DNA of 64,000 nt. It comes from JABMMZ01 sp044368575 (GTDB lineage Bacteria > Bacteroidota > Bacteroidia > NS11-12g > UBA955). Location of the stretch: the NCBI GenBank assembly GCA_044368575.1, contig JBIPPH010000003.1, positions 1-64,000 of the forward strand, read 5' to 3'. This document shows positions 8,622 to 16,920 of this stretch, piece by piece (the first letter of the stretch is position 1; the number at the start of each line of letters is the position of its first letter). A program made the translations under genes and the position numbers. The notes under the pieces were generated by a model that worked only from the letters and a program-made list of their open reading frames with translations, searched no databases and was not told the origin of the DNA.

Positions 8622-9613
8622 TATCTAAAATTGATTTCTGCACTATCGCCTAAGTTTAAACTTTGCACTGTGCCTTGCAAAGAAGCATCGTTGCCAATCA
8701 GTGAATTGGTTAATACGGCATAATTCAAATCTGCATAAGGACCAATGATCGTCTCTTTTATAATTGAAGACTCTATGATCACATGTTCGCCAATACTAAC
8801 ATTAGGGCCAATGATGCTATTGGAGATTTTACAGCCTTTATCAATAAACACTGGCGGAATGATTATGCAATTGTGAACCGCTTCAGGATCTACATCCTTA
8901 AATTGGCCTCGTTTAAGCAGTAATTGATTGGTCTGTAATAAAATTTCTTTTTTGCCACAATCAAACCATGAACTCACATTGAAGCTGTAAAATTCAACGT
9001 CAGATTGTATCATGCACATAAGCGCATCCGTCAAATGGAACTCATTCTGAGTTTTGATATTATTTTCAATAATGGTATCCAAACAAGACATCAGTACTTC
9101 GGTTTCATTGATTTTATATATGCCAACTAAAGCTAAATTGGATTTTGGAATACTCGGTTTTTCAACCAATCGGCAAATGTGCTGGTCTTCATCTAATTCA
9201 GCTACGCCAAATTGTCTTGGATCATCTACTTTTTTTACTCCCAACATGGAATGTTCAGATTGAACAATAGCTTTCCAATCCAATTCACATATCGTGTCGC
9301 CAAATACTATCAAGATAGGCGAATTGCCAATGGCCTCCTTGGCCAACCAAATGGCATGTCCGGTACCTTTGCCGGTGGTTTGCATCACAAACTCTGCTTG
9401 TATTTGAGGGTAGTTTTTTGAAATGTATTCTTCGATTTTGTCGCCCAAATAACCAATAATGAAAATGAATTCATTCACTCCGGCTTCTACCAATTGGTCT
9501 ACGATATGAGCCAATATAGGTTTACCTGCCACAGGGATGAGTGATTTGGGCTGAGTATGTGTGTGCGGTCTTAGGCGTGTGCCAATGCCTGCAACTGGAA
9601 TAACGGCTTTCAT
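8621..9613 (-). CDS. Sugar-1-phosphate nucleotidyltransferase with C-terminal left-handed beta-helix
   Basis: A 330-aa enzyme expected to join a sugar-1-phosphate to an NTP to give an NDP-sugar. The N-terminal Rossmann-like domain opens 'MKAVIPVAGIGTRLRP' with the G-x-G-T-R-x-R-P nucleotide loop and 'PKSLIPVAGKP'; 'FGDTI' is the metal-binding Asp region. From about residue 240 on, hexapeptide repeats ('SNSIIGPNVSIGEHVIIESSII') form a left-handed beta-helix, as in GlmU- and Glc-1-P nucleotidyltransferase relatives. The sugar and base are unknown. The ATG at 9613 is preferred to the upstream TTG at 9634 because it begins the conserved domain. First gene of the operon with the YfiT-like and DMT genes. 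Confidence 0.88.
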   Translation of the reverse strand: MKAVIPVAGIGTRLRPHTHTQPKSLIPVAGKPILAHIVDQLVEAGVNEFIFIIGYLGDKIEEYISKNYPQIQAEFVMQTTGKGTGHAIWLAKEAIGNSPILIVFGDTICELDWKAIVQSEHSMLGVKKVDDPRQFGVAELDEDQHICRLVEKPSIPKSNLALVGIYKINETEVLMSCLDTIIENNIKTQNEFHLTDALMCMIQSDVEFYSFNVSSWFDCGKKEILLQTNQLLLKRGQFKDVDPEAVHNCIIIPPVFIDKGCKISNSIIGPNVSIGEHVIIESSIIKETIIGPYADLNYAVLTNSLIGNDASLQGTVQSLNLGDSAEINFR

Positions 9614-9631
9614 AATTGTAATAAAGCTATT

Positions 9632-9639
9632 CAAAAGTA
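9632..9639 (-). promoter_or_regulatory. -7 element for the nucleotidyltransferase operon
   Basis: On the minus strand TACTTTTG fits TAnnTTTG and ends 18 nt before the ATG at 9613. It lies upstream of the alternative TTG start's second base, which also favours the 9613 start. Confidence 0.35.
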
Positions 9640-9697
9640 CAACTATTGGGGAGAATAAAAAAGGGTAGGGTATTCGGCATATAAAGTCAAATTTTAC

Positions 9698-9705
9698 TAC
9701 CTTTG
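9698..9705 (+). promoter_or_regulatory. -7 element 6 nt upstream of trpS
   Basis: TACCTTTG fits TAnnTTTG; only six bases separate it from the trpS ATG at 9712, so the transcript would start at or almost at the start codon. TTCG at 9673-9676 is a poor match to the -33 TTG. Confidence 0.4.
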
Positions 9706-9711
9706 CCCTAG

Positions 9712-10716
9712 ATGGAAACAGTCGTTAGTGGTATTAGACCAACAGGTAAACTTCACTTAGGTAATTATTTTGGGGCAGTAAAGAATTTTATTCGCATGCA
9801 GAATGAGTTTAACTGTTATTTTTTTATTGCAGATTATCATTCATTAACGACTCATCCTACACCAAATGATCTTCATAGTTCTGTTAAGCGTGTATTGGCG
9901 GAGTATATCGCATTAGGATTAGATCCTGATAAATCTACTTTGTATTTGCAAAGTGATTTGCCTCAAACAGCAGAATTATACATGTTTTTTAACATGAATG
10001 CCTATTTAGGCGAGTTGCAAAGATTGACTTCTTTTAAAGACAAGATTAGAGACCAACCAGATAATGTGAATGCCGGTATTTTAACTTATCCAGTATTGAT
10101 GGCGGCAGATATTTTATTGCATAAAGGCATAAAAGTGCCAGTAGGCAAAGACCAAGAACAACATCTTGAAATGGCTAGAACCTTCGGCAATCGTTTTAAT
10201 CATTTATACAAAACAGATTATTTCCCTGAACCACAAGCCTTTAATTACGATCAAAATCTAGTTAAAGTGCCAGGTTTAACCGGTCAAGGTAAAATGAGTA
10301 AAAGTGCAGGAGAATGGGACAGTATCTACATGGGCGATGATGCGGAAACAGTCAGTAAGAAAATCATGAAGGCTGTAACCGCTGTTGTTGAAGGTCCTTC
10401 TGAAATCGGCTCTGAAAAACCTCAGGCCATTCAGAACTTGTTTGATTTAATGCAATTGGTAACCGATTCCTCTACCATTCAGTTTTTTGAATCCGCTTAT
10501 TACGATGGTAGCATCCGTTTTGGCGATATGAAAAAGCAATTAGCTCAAGATATGAATGTGTTTTTAGAACCTTATCGCTCAAGAATTACTGAGGTTTTAA
10601 ATGATGATGCCCTTTTAAGCAAAGTTGCCCAACAAGGTGCAGAGAAAGCTGCTGCCAGTGCCGATAAAACCATAGCAGAAGTCAGAGAAATAATCGGATT
10701 TAAGAAGTTTTATTGA
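9712..10716 (+). CDS. trpS: Tryptophanyl-tRNA synthetase
   Basis: A 334-aa class Ic aminoacyl-tRNA synthetase that charges tRNA-Trp with tryptophan. The HIGH-type signature is 'PTGKLHLGNYFG' (residues 10-21) and the KMSKS loop is exact at residues 194-198. 'AADILLHKG' and 'VPVGKDQEQHLE' are the tryptophan/ATP pocket segments typical of bacterial TrpRS. Length is normal for the family. It heads a short plus-strand run, followed 7 nt later by a small membrane-anchored protein gene. Confidence 0.97.
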   Translation: METVVSGIRPTGKLHLGNYFGAVKNFIRMQNEFNCYFFIADYHSLTTHPTPNDLHSSVKRVLAEYIALGLDPDKSTLYLQSDLPQTAELYMFFNMNAYLGELQRLTSFKDKIRDQPDNVNAGILTYPVLMAADILLHKGIKVPVGKDQEQHLEMARTFGNRFNHLYKTDYFPEPQAFNYDQNLVKVPGLTGQGKMSKSAGEWDSIYMGDDAETVSKKIMKAVTAVVEGPSEIGSEKPQAIQNLFDLMQLVTDSSTIQFFESAYYDGSIRFGDMKKQLAQDMNVFLEPYRSRITEVLNDDALLSKVAQQGAEKAAASADKTIAEVREIIGFKKFY

Positions 10717-10723
10717 TCAATTG

Positions 10724-11203
10724 ATGGTTTGGCAATGGCTCAAATATTGTAAAAACCACCACAAAGGCTTTTTTGTATTCACCCTAATTATTGCAAGCCT
10801 GTACCTCAGCCAATTGCTGTTTAAGTTTGAAATTACGCCCTTGGGTTATTTTTCTTTGTATAGTCAGTACACCCCTAAATTGCCTTACTACGAACAGATT
10901 TTACCTGTAGATGAAAAGGGTCAACCCATTAACATCTATGAAGCTCCGGGCACAGGTTTTATACTCAGAGAAATTTTACCCACTCGCTATTGGGTCATTA
11001 ATAACAGTCCTAACGGCCAACCAATGAGTGATAGAATGCAAAAGTTAGGTCTTCATTTTCACTCTGAAAAAGACTGTTTAAATGGTTTTTCCAAATGGTA
11101 CCAAACATGGCTTAAAGCCAATGGGCATACATCTGTTAAAGACAGTCTGTTTTTATGCCGTTTCAATCAAGGGCAATTAATACAAAAACGATATGTTCAA
11201 TAA
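10724..11203 (+). CDS. Hypothetical membrane-anchored protein
   Basis: A 159-aa protein with one N-terminal transmembrane segment (about residues 15-33, 'FFVFTLIIASLYLSQLLF') and a soluble, probably periplasmic domain with two cysteines near the C-terminus. I recognise no family. The ATG at 10724 is used rather than the TTG at 10721. The downstream HTTM-like gene starts 11 nt inside its 3' end, and a partner role with that membrane protein is the simplest reading of the context. Confidence 0.55.
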   Translation: MVWQWLKYCKNHHKGFFVFTLIIASLYLSQLLFKFEITPLGYFSLYSQYTPKLPYYEQILPVDEKGQPINIYEAPGTGFILREILPTRYWVINNSPNGQPMSDRMQKLGLHFHSEKDCLNGFSKWYQTWLKANGHTSVKDSLFLCRFNQGQLIQKRYVQ

Positions 11204-12023
11204 GTCTTGGGGGCAATCATATGGCTTTTGGAAACGCTTGGTATTATGTGTTGTCGGGCTTGAATTGGTGTATTTGTTTTATTCGGGCTTAAGCCTACAC
11301 CAGTTGTTAAATTCGCCCTTTCATTACAAAGGTTTAGACCCTAGCTATTGGTTAATGGAAAGTATTGGCTTGCCCTCTATTTTTAAATCTTTTTATGGCA
11401 TTATTGCATTTGAAATAGCCCTGTTTTTAAGTCTTTTGTTGGCCATAGTGCATGCTCAAAAAACCATTTGGACCATAGTGTTTGGGCTTTTGCTTTTGAG
11501 CTATCAATTGCTCTTTAACTATAAGTTAGGGTATCATACCCATCATTTATTTGGATTGCAATTTGCCTTGTTTCCTTTTTATTTCAAGCAAAATAAAGCC
11601 TTGCTAACTTTCAACTTTTCGAGGTTTATGGTCTGTATGACCTATTTCATGGCAGGTGTCTTTAAAGTATTGGGAGGGGCCTATCTGCACCCTGATAATC
11701 TCGTCAATACTTTGCAAAGTCAGCACGCCGCATATTGGTATTTTTATCCCAACAGTTTGCGCATTCAAATGGTAGAATGGTGTATGCAGCATGTGGGGCT
11801 TAGTAATGCTGTTTTTGTTTTAGCTATTCTGCTGCAATTGGCTTTTGTTATTGGTTTTTTTACTAAGCGTTGTGATAAGTTGCTTGCAGTATTTTTATTG
11901 GTATTCCACATAATGGATTGGTTACTCATGAATTTAGGGATATTTATGGGGATGAGTATAATGGCCTATTTGTTTGTGATGCCAAGGGGTTTAACAGATT
12001 TTAGTTCGCCTAAAAAAACCTGA
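11193..12023 (+). CDS. HTTM-like polytopic membrane protein
   Basis: A 276-aa protein with about seven hydrophobic segments and histidine-containing loops ('YHTHHLFGLQFALFPF'; 'HIMDWLLMNLGIF'). The overall pattern resembles the HTTM domain (horizontally transferred transmembrane domain, related to vitamin K-dependent gamma-carboxylase and to the DoxX/MauE-like group), but the soluble carboxylase domain is absent, so carboxylation is not implied. Its start lies 11 nt inside the preceding hypothetical gene, implying translational coupling. Confidence 0.6.
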   Translation: MFNKSWGQSYGFWKRLVLCVVGLELVYLFYSGLSLHQLLNSPFHYKGLDPSYWLMESIGLPSIFKSFYGIIAFEIALFLSLLLAIVHAQKTIWTIVFGLLLLSYQLLFNYKLGYHTHHLFGLQFALFPFYFKQNKALLTFNFSRFMVCMTYFMAGVFKVLGGAYLHPDNLVNTLQSQHAAYWYFYPNSLRIQMVEWCMQHVGLSNAVFVLAILLQLAFVIGFFTKRCDKLLAVFLLVFHIMDWLLMNLGIFMGMSIMAYLFVMPRGLTDFSSPKKT

Positions 12024-12064
12024 TTATTTTTCAACATTTTGCCGTACATGTTGAATAAATTCAA

Positions 12065-12072
12065 TATGTTTG
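12065..12072 (+). promoter_or_regulatory. -7 element 7 nt upstream of the deoxynucleoside kinase gene
   Basis: TATGTTTG fits TAnnTTTG and leaves seven bases before the ATG at 12080. TTTG at 12038-12041 could serve as -33, with a rather long spacer of 23. Confidence 0.4.
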
Positions 12073-12079
12073 CACTCAA

Positions 12080-12718
12080 ATGAGCAAGCAGAAAAATAAA
12101 GTCATGCACATAGCCGTAGCAGGCAATATTGGTAGTGGTAAGACCACTTTGGCCAATATGTTAGCTAAGCATTATGGATGGGATGTTCAATTGGAAGACA
12201 ATGACGACAATCCTTACATCAGTGATTTTTATGAAGACATGCAAAGATGGAGTTTCAATTTGCAAGTCTATTTCCTAAATGTTCGCTACAAAAACATCAA
12301 AAAAATTCGCGAGAACAATAAACCTGTCATTCAAGACAGAACCATATATGAAGATGCCAATATTTTTGCGCCAAATCTTCATGCTATGGGTCTTATGAGT
12401 ACCCGTGATTTTGAAAATTACACCTCATTGTTCAATTCCTTGAACGACATGATAAAGGCGCCAGATTTGTTAATTTATCTTAGAGGCACCATCCCAACTT
12501 TGGTTAAACAAATTCAACAAAGAGGCAGAGATTATGAAGACAGCATTCGTTTAGATTACTTAAAGCGTTTGAACGAGCGCTATGAAGCTTGGATTTCAAC
12601 CTACAAATTAGGCAAATTGGTCATCTTAAATATTGATGAATTGGACTTTGAAAATGATACCAATGATGCCAATTTTGTGATCAATAAAATTGAAGCCGAA
12701 TTAAACGGATTGTTTTAA
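12080..12718 (+). CDS. Deoxynucleoside kinase
   Basis: A 212-aa P-loop kinase of the dNK/dGK/dCK family that phosphorylates a deoxynucleoside in nucleotide salvage. The Walker A loop 'GNIGSGKTT' is at residues 15-23; 'QDRTIYEDANIFA' is the DRS/ERS-like catalytic segment with the arginine that binds substrate; 'IYLRGTIPTLVKQIQQRGRDYE' is the lid. Deoxyadenosine or deoxyguanosine is the usual substrate of bacterial members, but this cannot be decided here. Its stop overlaps that of the convergent exonuclease gene by 4 nt. Confidence 0.9.
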   Translation: MSKQKNKVMHIAVAGNIGSGKTTLANMLAKHYGWDVQLEDNDDNPYISDFYEDMQRWSFNLQVYFLNVRYKNIKKIRENNKPVIQDRTIYEDANIFAPNLHAMGLMSTRDFENYTSLFNSLNDMIKAPDLLIYLRGTIPTLVKQIQQRGRDYEDSIRLDYLKRLNERYEAWISTYKLGKLVILNIDELDFENDTNDANFVINKIEAELNGLF

Positions 12719-14100
12719 TCAGTTACCTTATATTTTATGACTTTGTGTCGCTTATCCAAATACGCACACAAAATTTGTTGAATATCTCTGTTATGGGGAT
12801 AGGCTTTAATGACACTTTGTAATTCATCTGGCTTGATGTCTAAGTCATGGTCAATGAATCCAAATCCCTTGTATTGACCATTGTGTATATGAACTACAGA
12901 AGATTCATGTTCTATTCTGCCTCGACCTAAAATGAAGCAACATTCCATATTAAAACTATTGGCCTTTATGGCTTTTATGGCTTTTTCATTGTACAACTCA
13001 GGGGCTTCTTCATCAATACATGCACCTTGACAAGTATGAATTTGTTTCCGGAAACAAGGTCCCGGGTATTGTTGTAAGCCGCATTTTGCTTCACATAGAC
13101 CATAAGTTTCCATCATTCTATGCAATACAGCCTTTGCGCTGGCCATAGAATCTGCGGTAAAAATGGGCTGGTCTTCTGCTGTTAACTTTCTTAATTGAAA
13201 TACAATATATCCCTTGTTGTCATATTCACTGAATAAGCCATAAAAAGGTACCGCTCTGGCTTTCTTTTGAAGCACATTGTAAATGGGTTTTAGCCTTTTG
13301 ATTTCATAGGACTCATGCAGTAAAGCGATTAATTCATCGCCCATTGCTTCATAACTAATATCTGCTATTTCAGTTTTCATCTGCAATGAGCGTTTACTTT
13401 CATTGCTTTTGATTCTGAAATGTTGTTCAATGCGTTTTTTAATATCTATAGATTTGCCAACGTAAATCACATGTCCATCTTGGTTGTGAAAGTAATAAAC
13501 ACCAGTGAGCTCATTCGGTATTTGATGGAATGTCTCAGGTTTTAATAAGGGTGGAAATTTGGTTAATGTGGTTTCCGATTTCAACCATTCAGGATCTTTG
13601 TGAGTTTGCTTTTGATGGATCTTTTCAAATAAGATGGCAGTGGCCTTGGCATCTCCAAGGGCTCGGTGTCGATCTGTAATGGGAATGTCTAATGCCGCGC
13701 ATAGGTTGCCTAAGCTATAGGAATAAAGGCCTTTAAAAGTAGATCTGGATAATTTTACGGTACACAGGGTTGGTCTCTGATAGAGGTACCCTAAAGATTT
13801 GAATTCAGCTTTTACAAACCCGTAATCAAAACGCACATTGTGCGCCACAAAACAACAACCTTCTGTAAATTCTATAATGTCTTTTGCGATTTCATAAAAT
13901 TTGGGGGCTTGTTTTACCATGTCATTGCTTATGCCTGTTAATTTTTGAATATCATGCGGAATAAAGCATTCGGGATTAACTAATGAATGATAAGTGTCAA
14001 TAGTGTTTTGTCCATCATGCTTAATGATAGCAATATCTGTGATACGATCTTTTTCCGTTCTACCACCTGTAGTTTCAATATCAACGATAACGTAAATCAA
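12715..14100 (-). CDS. DnaQ-type 3'-5' exonuclease fused to a UvrC-like GIY-YIG endonuclease
   Basis: A 461-aa two-nuclease fusion. Residues 1-165 are a DEDDh exonuclease: Asp7 and Glu9 ('VDIETTGG'), Asp92 ('HNVRFDYGF'), His145 and Asp150 ('HRALGDAKA'). Residues about 199-280 are a GIY-YIG domain ('GVYYF...VIYVGKS', then 'KKRIEQHF'). It is followed by a cysteine cluster (Cys336, 340, 349, 357, 361) laid out like the UvrC motif 'PCxxxxIxxCxgxC', where four cysteines bind an iron-sulfur cluster in the UvrC family. The RNase H-like and HhH domains of UvrC are absent. Likely role: DNA repair or processing. A TAATTTTA element lies 5 nt upstream of the ATG. Confidence 0.88.
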   Translation of the reverse strand: MIYVIVDIETTGGRTEKDRITDIAIIKHDGQNTIDTYHSLVNPECFIPHDIQKLTGISNDMVKQAPKFYEIAKDIIEFTEGCCFVAHNVRFDYGFVKAEFKSLGYLYQRPTLCTVKLSRSTFKGLYSYSLGNLCAALDIPITDRHRALGDAKATAILFEKIHQKQTHKDPEWLKSETTLTKFPPLLKPETFHQIPNELTGVYYFHNQDGHVIYVGKSIDIKKRIEQHFRIKSNESKRSLQMKTEIADISYEAMGDELIALLHESYEIKRLKPIYNVLQKKARAVPFYGLFSEYDNKGYIVFQLRKLTAEDQPIFTADSMASAKAVLHRMMETYGLCEAKCGLQQYPGPCFRKQIHTCQGACIDEEAPELYNEKAIKAIKANSFNMECCFILGRGRIEHESSVVHIHNGQYKGFGFIDHDLDIKPDELQSVIKAYPHNRDIQQILCAYLDKRHKVIKYKVTD

Positions 14101-14162
14101 GGTTGTAAAATTATTAAATTCCTGCCATTAAACACTTAAATACACTTATAAATGTTTGATGC

Positions 14163-14193
14163 TTGATAGCCCTTTTATGCCGCATTAATTTTG
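14163..14193 (+). promoter_or_regulatory. Promoter of ssb
   Basis: TTG at 14163-14165, a 20-nt spacer and TAATTTTG at 14186-14193 match the Bacteroidota TTG-N19/20-TAnnTTTG promoter. The ATG is 21 nt further on. Confidence 0.5.
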
Positions 14194-14214
14194 AATCATC
14201 ATTTATTTAAAACT

Positions 14215-14556
14215 ATGAATTCATTAAGAAATCGAGTGGCATTAATTGGCCACCTTGGGACTAACCCAGAAACCAAAAAATTCGACAACGGTAACACAGT
14301 AACTAACTTTTCGTTGGCTACCAATGATTACTACAAAAACGAGAAAGGAGAAAAAATTGAAGACACTCAATGGCACAACATTGTAGCCTATGGGAAAATT
14401 GCTGACATTGCTTCAAAATTTCTTGAAAAAGGAAAGGAAGTTGTGTTGGAGGGCAGATTGGTGAATCGCCACTACAATGACAAAGATGGCATCAAACGAC
14501 ATGTCACTGAAATTGTGCTCAATGAACTACACATGGTGGGGTCAAACAAGAAATAA
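14215..14556 (+). CDS. ssb: Single-stranded DNA-binding protein
   Basis: A 113-aa OB-fold protein that coats single-stranded DNA. 'NRVALIGHLGTNPETKKF', 'VTNFSLATND' and 'DTQWHNIVAYGKIADIASKFLEKGKEV' are the SSB signature segments. It is short: the acidic flexible tail that recruits partner proteins in longer SSBs is missing and the protein ends 'HMVGSNKK', as in the small secondary SSBs of this phylum, so a longer SSB probably exists elsewhere. The ATG at 14215 is preferred to a TTG at 14191 that lies inside the promoter. A terminator follows directly; dnaG is the next gene. Confidence 0.93.
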   Translation: MNSLRNRVALIGHLGTNPETKKFDNGNTVTNFSLATNDYYKNEKGEKIEDTQWHNIVAYGKIADIASKFLEKGKEVVLEGRLVNRHYNDKDGIKRHVTEIVLNELHMVGSNKK

Positions 14557-14573
14557 TCTCATTGAAGAAGATT

Positions 14574-14608
14574 AAAAGACCGTTGATAAAAAACGACGGT
14601 CTTTTTTT
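14574..14608 (+). terminator. Rho-independent terminator after ssb
   Basis: A perfect 10-bp stem (14574-14583 with 14596-14605, AAAAGACCGT/ACGGTCTTTT), a 12-nt loop and a run of seven T (14602-14608). Confidence 0.85.
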
Positions 14609-14639
14609 CAACAACCTAATTCAAGCAATTTAATTTGAG

Positions 14640-14647
14640 TAAATTTG
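14640..14647 (+). promoter_or_regulatory. -7 element before dnaG
   Basis: TAAATTTG fits TAnnTTTG and ends 11 nt before the dnaG ATG at 14659. No clear -33 TTG at the proper distance. Confidence 0.35.
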
Positions 14648-14658
14648 TATGACTACAA

Positions 14659-16575
14659 ATGATATCAAGACAATCCATAGATGCCGTCATTAATGCTTCT
14701 GCCATTGATGAAGTTGTTGGAGATTATATTGCTTTAAAAAAACGGGGAGCTAATTTGTTGGGGCGTTGTCCTTTTCATGACGAGAAAACACCTTCTTTTA
14801 CGGTGTCTCCAAGTAAAGGTATTTACAAATGTTTTGGTTGTGGTAAGGCAGGAAATTCTGTTAGTTTTTTAATGGAACATGATTCATTGTCTTTTGCGGA
14901 TGCAATTCGTAAACTGGCCTCAAAATACAATATTGTGCTTGAAGAAGACAATGCGGTTAATTCTGAAGCTTATAACGAACAACAGCGCAAGCGTGAAGCT
15001 TTGTTGATTGCACTTGAATTTGCGAAAAAGTATTTTGTTGAGCAATTGTATACTGAAGAAGGTAAGCGTGTGGGAGATTCCTATTTCAGAGAACGTGGTT
15101 TTACTAAACAGACGATTGATGACTTTGATTTAGGGTATTCGCCACAAGCATGGGACAGCTTAGTCAAAGCTGCGACATCGCAACAGTTTAATTTGGATCA
15201 TTTTGTCGAGGCCGGACTTATAAAACAAAGAGAGGATGGAGGATATTTTGATTTGTTTAGGCATAGAGTGATTTTTCCGATTCATGATTTGACAGGCAAA
15301 GTGATCGCTTTTGGCGGTAGGCAGCTGGTTAAAGATGAAAAGTCACCTAAGTATTTGAATTCGCCTGAGACTGAAGTGTATCATAAGAGTCATGTCTTAT
15401 ATGGTATTTTTCAATCTAAGAAGACCATAAAACAAGTGAACAATTGTTACTTGGTTGAGGGATATACGGATGTTATTTCTTTGCATCAAGCAGAAGTGAA
15501 AAACGTTGTGGCCTCTTCTGGAACATCTTTGACAGAGGGACAAATTAGATTGGTTAAAAGGTTTACTGATAATGTGACTGTATTGTATGATGGTGATGCG
15601 GCTGGTATTAAGGCTTCTTTAAGAGGAATTGATTTGCTTTTAGAACAAGGCTTAAATGTCCGTTGTGTAAGCTTTCCAGATGGAGAGGATCCCGATTCTT
15701 ACTGTCAGAAACTTGGGTCTGTTGATTTTAAATTATTTTTAGAACAAGAACAGAAGGACTTTATTTTATTCAAAGCGGATTTATTGATGCAAGGAATAGG
15801 GAATGATCCGATTAAAAAGACTGAAGTTTTAAAACAATTGTTACAAAGTATAGCTTTGATTCCTGATGCCTTGAAGCGCTCTGCTTACGCCAGAGAATGC
15901 AGTAGAATCATGGACGCAGATGAAAAGTTGTTACTGGTTGAAATTGCTAAAATCAGAAAACAAAAGCATGTGGTAGACGATCAAGTCTTACCTACTGATG
16001 TTGTTGAGATTTTGCAATTGCCAACTCAATTGCCTGATACCAGCGTATACCACGGTGGAGAAGAGCAAGAGAAAAACTTAATTCGTTTGCTGATTCAATC
16101 AGGCCATAAACCATTTCAAGAAGGGATCACAGTATCTGATTTTATTTTCAAAGAATTGAATGAAGACGATGCCCTGCAAATTGAGCACCCACTCTATAAT
16201 AAAATTCTTCAAGCAGTCAAGGATCAATTGAATTCTGAACTGCAAATGGATGAACAATTCTTCGTTAATCACGAGGATGATAGTATCAGACAAATAGCAG
16301 CTGATTTATTAACTGATTTTTTTGAGTTAAGCCCTGCTTGGTCAGATAATGGCATTTTTATTAAGACTGAAAAAGAAAATTACATTAACGACTTACAATC
16401 ATTGTTTTTGTTTTTAAAGAAAAATAAAATCGAAAAGATGATTCAAAATAATTTAGATGAAATGGCCAAATCAGAATTGGAGCAAGAGCAAAAAGAACAA
16501 TTGCTGCATTACCATATTCAACTCATTGAAGTAAGAAATGCCATTTCGGAAATATTAGGCTCAACAATGAATTGA
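14659..16575 (+). CDS. dnaG: DNA primase
   Basis: A 638-aa primase that lays RNA primers at the replication fork. The N-terminal CHC2 zinc finger uses Cys37, His40, Cys58 and Cys61 ('CPFH...CFGC'). The Toprim catalytic core follows ('LVEGYTDVISLHQ', then 'VLYDGDAAGIKAS'), preceded by the basic RNA-polymerase domain with 'DFDLGYSP' and 'GGRQL'. The long C-terminal region (about residues 420-638) is helical and would be the helicase-binding domain. An out-of-frame ATG at 14649 is ignored. The downstream 99-aa gene begins one base after the stop. Confidence 0.97.
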   Translation: MISRQSIDAVINASAIDEVVGDYIALKKRGANLLGRCPFHDEKTPSFTVSPSKGIYKCFGCGKAGNSVSFLMEHDSLSFADAIRKLASKYNIVLEEDNAVNSEAYNEQQRKREALLIALEFAKKYFVEQLYTEEGKRVGDSYFRERGFTKQTIDDFDLGYSPQAWDSLVKAATSQQFNLDHFVEAGLIKQREDGGYFDLFRHRVIFPIHDLTGKVIAFGGRQLVKDEKSPKYLNSPETEVYHKSHVLYGIFQSKKTIKQVNNCYLVEGYTDVISLHQAEVKNVVASSGTSLTEGQIRLVKRFTDNVTVLYDGDAAGIKASLRGIDLLLEQGLNVRCVSFPDGEDPDSYCQKLGSVDFKLFLEQEQKDFILFKADLLMQGIGNDPIKKTEVLKQLLQSIALIPDALKRSAYARECSRIMDADEKLLLVEIAKIRKQKHVVDDQVLPTDVVEILQLPTQLPDTSVYHGGEEQEKNLIRLLIQSGHKPFQEGITVSDFIFKELNEDDALQIEHPLYNKILQAVKDQLNSELQMDEQFFVNHEDDSIRQIAADLLTDFFELSPAWSDNGIFIKTEKENYINDLQSLFLFLKKNKIEKMIQNNLDEMAKSELEQEQKEQLLHYHIQLIEVRNAISEILGSTMN

Positions 16576-16576
16576 T

Positions 16577-16876
16577 ATGGATAAGCCAATCATTGATATC
16601 GCGATCAAACATGCATCTGAAGTGATTCATGAATCACTATTGAGTCAAGATGAAACGAGCTTTATGCTCAAATTAGAAGCCTACATAGCTCATTTATTGC
16701 AGAACGATTTTAATGCCTTGGTCAATTTACTTTATAAAATTGATGTTTCTGAATCTGCCTCTAAAGCTTGTTTTGGCCAAGACAATAAGCTCATTGCTCA
16801 ATGTTTGGCTCAGCTGATTTGGCAAAGACAATTACAAAAAGCACAAACCAGACATCAATTTAAGCAAGACCAATAG
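16577..16876 (+). CDS. Small hypothetical helical protein downstream of dnaG
   Basis: A 99-aa soluble protein, mostly predicted helix, with no recognisable domain ('MDKPIIDIAIKHASEVIHESLL...'). Its ATG follows the dnaG stop by one base, so the two are probably translated from one mRNA. Spacing and amino-acid composition look like a real gene. Similar small proteins are common beside housekeeping genes in this phylum, but I cannot assign a function. Confidence 0.6.
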   Translation: MDKPIIDIAIKHASEVIHESLLSQDETSFMLKLEAYIAHLLQNDFNALVNLLYKIDVSESASKACFGQDNKLIAQCLAQLIWQRQLQKAQTRHQFKQDQ

Positions 16877-16882
16877 GCTTTG

Positions 16883-16913
16883 TTGTAATTACGATAGATT
16901 GAGGCTAAGTTTG
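16883..16913 (+). promoter_or_regulatory. Promoter of the Wzi-like barrel gene
   Basis: TTG 16883-16885, 20-nt spacer, TAAGTTTG 16906-16913. The ATG at 16921 is only seven bases downstream of the -7 element. Confidence 0.5.
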
Positions 16914-16920
16914 TAAACAC

